Positions 59,230 through 64,000 of a DNA stretch of 64,000 bases are shown in pieces. Origin of the DNA: Thamnaconus septentrionalis (Eukaryota; Chordata; Actinopteri; Tetraodontiformes; Monacanthidae); assembly GCA_009823395.1 (NCBI GenBank), contig CM020510.1, forward strand, positions 12,962,273-13,026,272, in the 5' to 3' direction. The translations under genes and the position numbers were made by a program. Within the stretch, counting starts at the first letter, position 1; every line of letters begins with the position of its first letter. The notes under the pieces were generated by a model, which ran no database searches, was not told where the DNA came from, and saw only the letters and a list, made by a program, of their open reading frames with translations.

Positions 59230-59895
59230 CTGCGGGAGAAGATGATGCAAAGGCGCGAATTAAACCAAAAAAATAAATAAATAAATAAATAACTAACTAA
59301 CTAAATCACATCCACTGTCGGATGATAAAAGGAGAAAGCGCAGAATGTGGGCACGCGCAAGCTTCTCCGGTCTGAGTCTGATCTCGTTGGGCCTCCTGAC
59401 CCCGTCAGATTAAGGCAGCTGCAGATTTCCCCCGAGGCAGCAAGACAAAAGGCATCTCACGCAAACATTTGTCTTTTATAAAAAAAATAAAGAAAGAAAA
59501 ACTACTCAGACATGGGCTTTCACTGATGTATCACTGGAATCTTTATGGCTGAACGCTACATACGGACTTGCATCTTATAGAATGCTGCCCTAAAGAGCTT
59601 CGAGCGGGCAGACATTTGATTTTTGAGGAGCCAATAACGTGGACGACTCCGGCAAAAGTTTATTACAGCAGTTCAGCCTGGCGGGGTTGGAGCAGTTAAC
59701 GGCCCCCTTGGTCTCCGTTACAGACACATCAGAGAGACCTCCAGCGTGGCGCGCAGCAATCAATCACGCTTTGCTGGCGGCCTCGAAGCCACGCGTGCCC
59801 TCATAACCGCGATGAGAGGGCGGGAAAACCTGAAAAGATGATCTTTTGGAAACTGCAAGATCGTCGGGTTTTCGCGGCCGTTTAGGGATACTCAC
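59230..59895 (-). other. b3glct intron
   Basis: 666 bp, donor GTGAGT, with an AAAT repeat at 59264-59294. Confidence 0.75.
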
Positions 59896-59972
59896 TGAGG
59901 CAGCAGAGGAAGGATGCTCCAGTCTCCCTCATTACCTGACAGGCTGTGAAGGAGCAAAACCAGAGGGGCTTT
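59896..59972 (-). CDS. b3glct: b3glct exon: VLLLHSL ... ILPLLPH
   Basis: 77 nt: 25 codons plus two bases. Encodes KAPLVLLLHSLSG then NEGDWSILPLLP, matching the human [20 protein letters not shown] segment. Acceptor TTTCAG with a good pyrimidine tract; donor GTGAGT. The first exon of the gene found in the window; it enters in phase 0. Confidence 0.95.
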
Positions 59973-61282
59973 CTGAAAGAGGCAGCACACGGAGGACAGA
60001 CTGTGGTCATGTTTATTGTCCGCACAACCAGCTGCACATAACTGAAGGCAGTTCACTTTTCTGCAAAAAAAAAAAAAAAAAAAGGGTAGACCAACATGGC
60101 GCTTGCGAGTCCATCGACCATCCGTTTGTGAAAAAAGACTGAACTGACATGACAGGAATTAAGTTATGAATAAACATAATATGTATATAATAATACATAC
60201 ATGCTATTTATAGTTTTTTTTTCTTGAAACTCAAAAATGCTTGTATATTAATATATATATGGTACATATATACACACAGTATATCATAAACATACAACAA
60301 GCATCAGAGAGACTCCTGCTGATGAAATGCAGGTAGTGTTCACAGTGGTTTTCACATCTGATCTTTACATCTTGACAATAGTTTGACAGCTCCCCCGAAA
60401 AAAGTCGTGCCAAAACTCTGTATTACATCCTGGTGCAAGTTGACAGCCGTCTTATTCGGAACATGGTTCCTTTATTTGTGAGAGAAAAATTTAATTCCCC
60501 CTGGGCCTAAAAACTGGCTCCAAATCAGCCAGGTGTCACGATGAGATTTTGATAACATTTCCCATTCCGTGAGGTCTAATCTATTGGTAAAATATCCAGA
60601 CGGTATGGCACTGTGTGACCCATGGATGGAATTATAGTGTGAACTAGAATATCCCCTGGGAACACTTGAAAAAAAAAAACTGTTAAGCCGTCCTGTGTTC
60701 TGCTCTCTGCTATCCCCATTACTTGATTAACAACAAGAAAAACATCAACCGACACCAGTTTAATCCTTTTAAAATAATAAAAAAAAAGCGTGTCCCTTAT
60801 TAATTACTACTTCATCTCGCACATTTCTGCAATTGTCCTTCCCCCACAATGAGAAAACGAGGTTGGCAGGACATAAAAGAACACAGGGGGGTGGAGGGTG
60901 CACTCCGGGACAAGGCCGGGGCTCGCAATCACTTCGAAATGAGCAAAATCTGTTTCAGAGAGACGTAGGGGCGGCGAGGGGGCCGAGGAGGGGAAGGTGT
61001 GTTGGATCGGCCCGAGTGAGTCGATGTTTCACGCTGCGAGGAAAACAAAGCAGCAGAGCGTGAGGGCCTGGGCTTCATTACAGCACGGTCCACTCATCAC
61101 GCAGGAAGTCACACAGGAGAACAGCCTCCTCTGAGCAGGCCAGACTCAGACTGCTTGCTCCCACTAAACTGCGCTAACCGGTCGGCTTTTCTGAGCCCTC
61201 GGTTAGCACAGGTTTTATCCTGACATTGATATATTAACGTGCACTCTGCCTGACATTGACACCAACCTGATGTAAAAAATTG

Positions 61283-61330
61283 AAAGGTACAGTGTGTAAA
61301 ATTTGTAAGATTTAGTGGCAAAAACCATTT
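61283..61330. repeat. Start of a fish dispersed repeat (AGGTACAGTGTGTAA type)
   Basis: AAAGGTACAGTGTGTAAAAT followed by TTGTAAGATTTAGTGGCA; the first 20 bases match 20517-20536 at 19 positions. GTGTGTAA...GATTTAGTGGCA is, to my recollection, a widespread fish repeat. Confidence 0.45.
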
Positions 61331-62332
61331 AACTGTGAATATATTTGTTTAAGGGTACAATCGTTGCGAATTTGTGCATTTACGGGAACCTCACACTGAG
61401 ACGGGGAACTCGACACTTGTTGTCGTGGGCATCCATTTTAATGCGTGAATCCCTGGCAAGCTTGGGAGAGGGAGAGTGATCAATCCAAAATCTGACAATA
61501 TGACAGGACCTAACCACACTGTAACCTGTAAAGCAAAAAAAACTGTAGCTCTTCGAAGCGAAGAACAGAAGTTTAGCTGGGAATTGACATTCCTTGGATG
61601 GAGTCGGCACAAGAAGTGGCTTTTAATGGCGATCGGGCGCCAGTAGCAGCAGCAGCAGACTACGAATCAGCTGGTAAGAGCCTTTTCATGTGCGAACATG
61701 CTCGAGCCAAACAGGGAGCTGATTGCTCTGCGACTGGGGAGAAGATGGAGGTCAGTGGGAAGCGGGGAGGAAGAGGCCGAGCGGTCACCTGTCAAAAGGC
61801 AGCGGAGACGGCGCGGCCGCCGATGACATTTCAGTTCAAGTGAACGGCGACATTTGGTGAAAGGCCTAACATTTGCGTCCGCAGTGGCTGTGGCATCCAC
61901 AAACGTACGCAACATTGGCTTTTATTCAGTGGAAGATTTTTGAGTTTGAATTTATGTAACCTGCCTTCCTGTTTTTGTTTTTAATCAGTTCTCAGAGGAA
62001 ATGACCACCGGCTGCAGGACCGTATACCACGTCAACAACATTTTAGTACATTAGGTAAAAGGCTCGACAGCGGGAGCATTAGCCAGCGGGTTGCCGCAGG
62101 AAGCACATATAAAGATCCCATCCAAGAAAAAAACTTCCTCAGTCTAGCAAGAATAAAAGAAAAACTGAAGAGGGTAAACAAAAAAAACCTATGAAAAGAA
62201 AAATAAATAATGTGAGCTTCCTGCCTAAAAGTTAGAAACATGAAAAGTGAAAATGCTTTCGAGCAATACACAGCTGTTTTTTTTATTCTCTGACTTACAG
62301 GAGAAAAAAGGGTCAAATCCGTTCACGGTGAA

Positions 62333-62335
<3 letters not shown>

Positions 62336-62363
<28 letters not shown>
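62336..62363. repeat. Poly-A tract
   Basis: About 28 A residues in a row, the longest homopolymer in the window. It could be the tail of a retroposon, but no recognisable body precedes it. Confidence 0.9.
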
Positions 62364-62368
<5 letters not shown>

Positions 62369-62908
62369 TTGTGAACTCCAACAGGAAGTTATTGAGGTTT
62401 AACCCTCTTGACTTCTGTCTCTGCTCTTCTCAGAGCAACTGCATGACATTTTCACAATGTCCCGCATCAAGCTCGCAATAAACATCAAACGTGTGTACAG
62501 GCGTCGACCTGGACGGGTGTTTTGTGTAACTCGTCTTTGATCCCTCAGTATATCAGAAACACCTTGTTGACTGCAAGAATTGCAGGCTTGTGTCCTGTGT
62601 TGCTGCTGCACTTCAGACGTCCGAATCGGCAAGAATATCAAGGATGCCTGGCACTCATTAGGGCTGTTAAGTTACTTTCACGCATTAATTAATCTCACAA
62701 ATTAATTCCAGTTGAAACTGTCAAGCAGGTAACATCATTACGTCTTAGCTTGTCTGAACAAAAGAAAATAAGAGTAAATCTCTCAACAAAGACAAAATGA
62801 ACGTTTTTAGTCTAAGACAGGAGCTGATTAGTCGATAATACAGGAATTTAAGCTCACCGTTTACTTTATTTAGTCAATTTTTGAATTTATTCCTAACACA
62901 AATATCCA

Positions 62909-62955
62909 ATCAGCCAATCACATGGCAGCAACTCATTGCAGCTAGGCATGCAGTG
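62909..62955. repeat. Dispersed repeat fragment (CCAATCACATG type), copy 2
   Basis: Partner of 24226-24282: AATCAGCCAATCACATGGCAGCAACTCATTGCAG then TAGGCATG. Compared with copy 1 it lacks one CAATCAAC unit. Confidence 0.5.
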
Positions 62956-64000
62956 ATAATGCAGAATGGGTCGCCTGTTTACAAAGGCAGCAGGAACTCA
63001 AATAGCCAGTGGTTAAAACCAAGGTACGCAGGTAATTAATCTAATTTGGTCTCCTGATGCAGGAACCACAGGAGAGGTTTTCACATCTGACACACCTGCT
63101 TTTAGCAGTGACGCTGCGCTCACAATGTGACATTATATAATTAGCCACACGCCATCAGGCTCTGCAGATCTGACAAATGGAAGCAAGAAGGCTCGCTGAC
63201 CTGCAAGCGCACCTCATGTTCCATCATCCAACTGCATGAAAAACCTGTCTGACCTCCTCCATGACAACAGAGATTTTCTTTCTTTCGTTCGTTCGTTCTT
63301 TTTTTTCTTTTTTTTATCTCACACCACATCTTTTAATTGGAAGTTATTGTATTCATCTTGACAGTCGTGCCTCTGAAACAAACTAATGTATTTCAGAAGT
63401 GAAATCTGGAAGAGCCTGTGAATAACTCTTTGTGGATCATTAAATATCTAAAATTATAAGAAACTCTTTATAGTTTAACAAATTGTAAACACTGGGCAAC
63501 TCTTTTAAAAAATGGATATGGCTGTGGGGACTTTCTTTCAAAATCCAATTTTCCTGTGCAGGTAATATTTGGCAAATAAACATTTTCAAACAAGATGGAG
63601 CCTGAAAAGACAGAAACTCTAAATCGATGTGTCATTGTCGCTGAAAATGGGACATTTAGAGAATCTCTGTGAAACAATTTAATGTGTGCGAAAAGTTTAA
63701 TGGAACGCTCTGAACAATAAGCGCAACATTCCTCATGGCCAGGGCGAGCTGAGCTACAAGAATAATGACAATTTTCCCAATTGTGAGTCATTTCTGAAAT
63801 CCTCTCTCCATTTTTCTTCTGGTGTTGTTTACTTCTGCTTCTTAGTCAATTATAGCACTAATCATGCTTTACGTAGCCTTATAAATATGCATCAAATCAC
63901 TCCATTGAAACATGCCGTGCCTGTTTATATTTCTTCCTTTTTAAACTACTTTAAAACAATGTAATCATAATCACATTTTCACGATTGATTAATTATGTTT

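Larger units (their letters stand above)
37799..64000 (-). other. b3glct: b3glct gene, exons for residues from about 91 to the C-terminus
   Basis: Beta-1,3-glucosyltransferase (GT31 family, formerly B3GALTL) acts in the ER lumen, transferring glucose to O-fucose on folded thrombospondin type 1 repeats; loss in human causes Peters-plus syndrome. Eleven exons were placed here, totalling 1227 nt (408 residues and stop), with GT/AG borders and continuous phase at all ten junctions. Landmarks: [34 protein letters not shown], the DxD motif VIVDDDT, GERYGYG, the GGGG/MVFS junction, [27 protein letters not shown] and a terminal KTEL. If intron positions follow the human 15-exon gene, these are exons 5-15. 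Exons for the signal peptide and stem were not found up to 64000 and probably lie beyond. Confidence 0.96.
59973..64000 (-). other. b3glct upstream intron, no further exon found
   Basis: About 4 kb in which the segment before VLLLHSL (human residues 1-90, including the signal peptide) was not found. It contains an A-run at 62336-62363, dispersed repeat fragments at 61283 and 62909, and a TTTC/TTCG run at 63278-63316. The upstream exons are probably beyond 64000 or too short and divergent to see. Confidence 0.6.

Overview
The window looks like nuclear DNA of a teleost fish. It carries spliced vertebrate genes with GT/AG introns, very many CA/TG microsatellites, poly-A/T tracts, fish-type dispersed repeats and a decayed Ty3/gypsy element. 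Only about 3% is recognisable protein-coding sequence, and all of it lies on the minus strand. Most long open frames are artefacts of simple repeats.

Right half, about 37.8 to 60 kb and beyond: b3glct, the ER beta-1,3-glucosyltransferase that adds glucose to O-linked fucose on thrombospondin type 1 repeats. Eleven consecutive coding exons were placed to the base (59972 down to 37799). Together they give 408 residues plus a stop and join in frame at every junction, ending in a KTEL ER-retention signal. They correspond to the human protein from about residue 91 to its end. The N-terminal exons (signal peptide and stem) were not found and probably lie beyond 64000. The introns hold microsatellites, hairpins and dispersed repeats.

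Left end, about 1 to 11 kb: the 5' end of fry (Furry, the NDR-kinase scaffold). A shared coding exon (1001-1200) is preceded by three candidate alternative first exons (2332-2392, 6289-6358, 10868-11084). All three end in the same splice phase, so fry probably has several promoters and N-termini. The rest of the gene runs off the left edge.

Middle, about 11 to 37 kb: no recognisable gene in the first 25 kb. It holds a roughly 265 bp TTC tract, several CA/TG tracts, dispersed repeats and a 2.87 kb internally deleted Ty3/gypsy element (31561-34426) flanked by a 6 bp direct repeat. At 36962-37073 a well-formed minus-strand coding exon, 3' of b3glct, could not be assigned to a family.

The order b3glct then fry on one strand matches human chromosome 13q12-13, but RXFP2, which lies between them in human, was not recognised here. 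I found no rRNA, tRNA, CRISPR or prokaryotic feature. The best leads are the fry alternative-start cluster, the orphan exon, several perfect inverted repeats and the long TTC tract.
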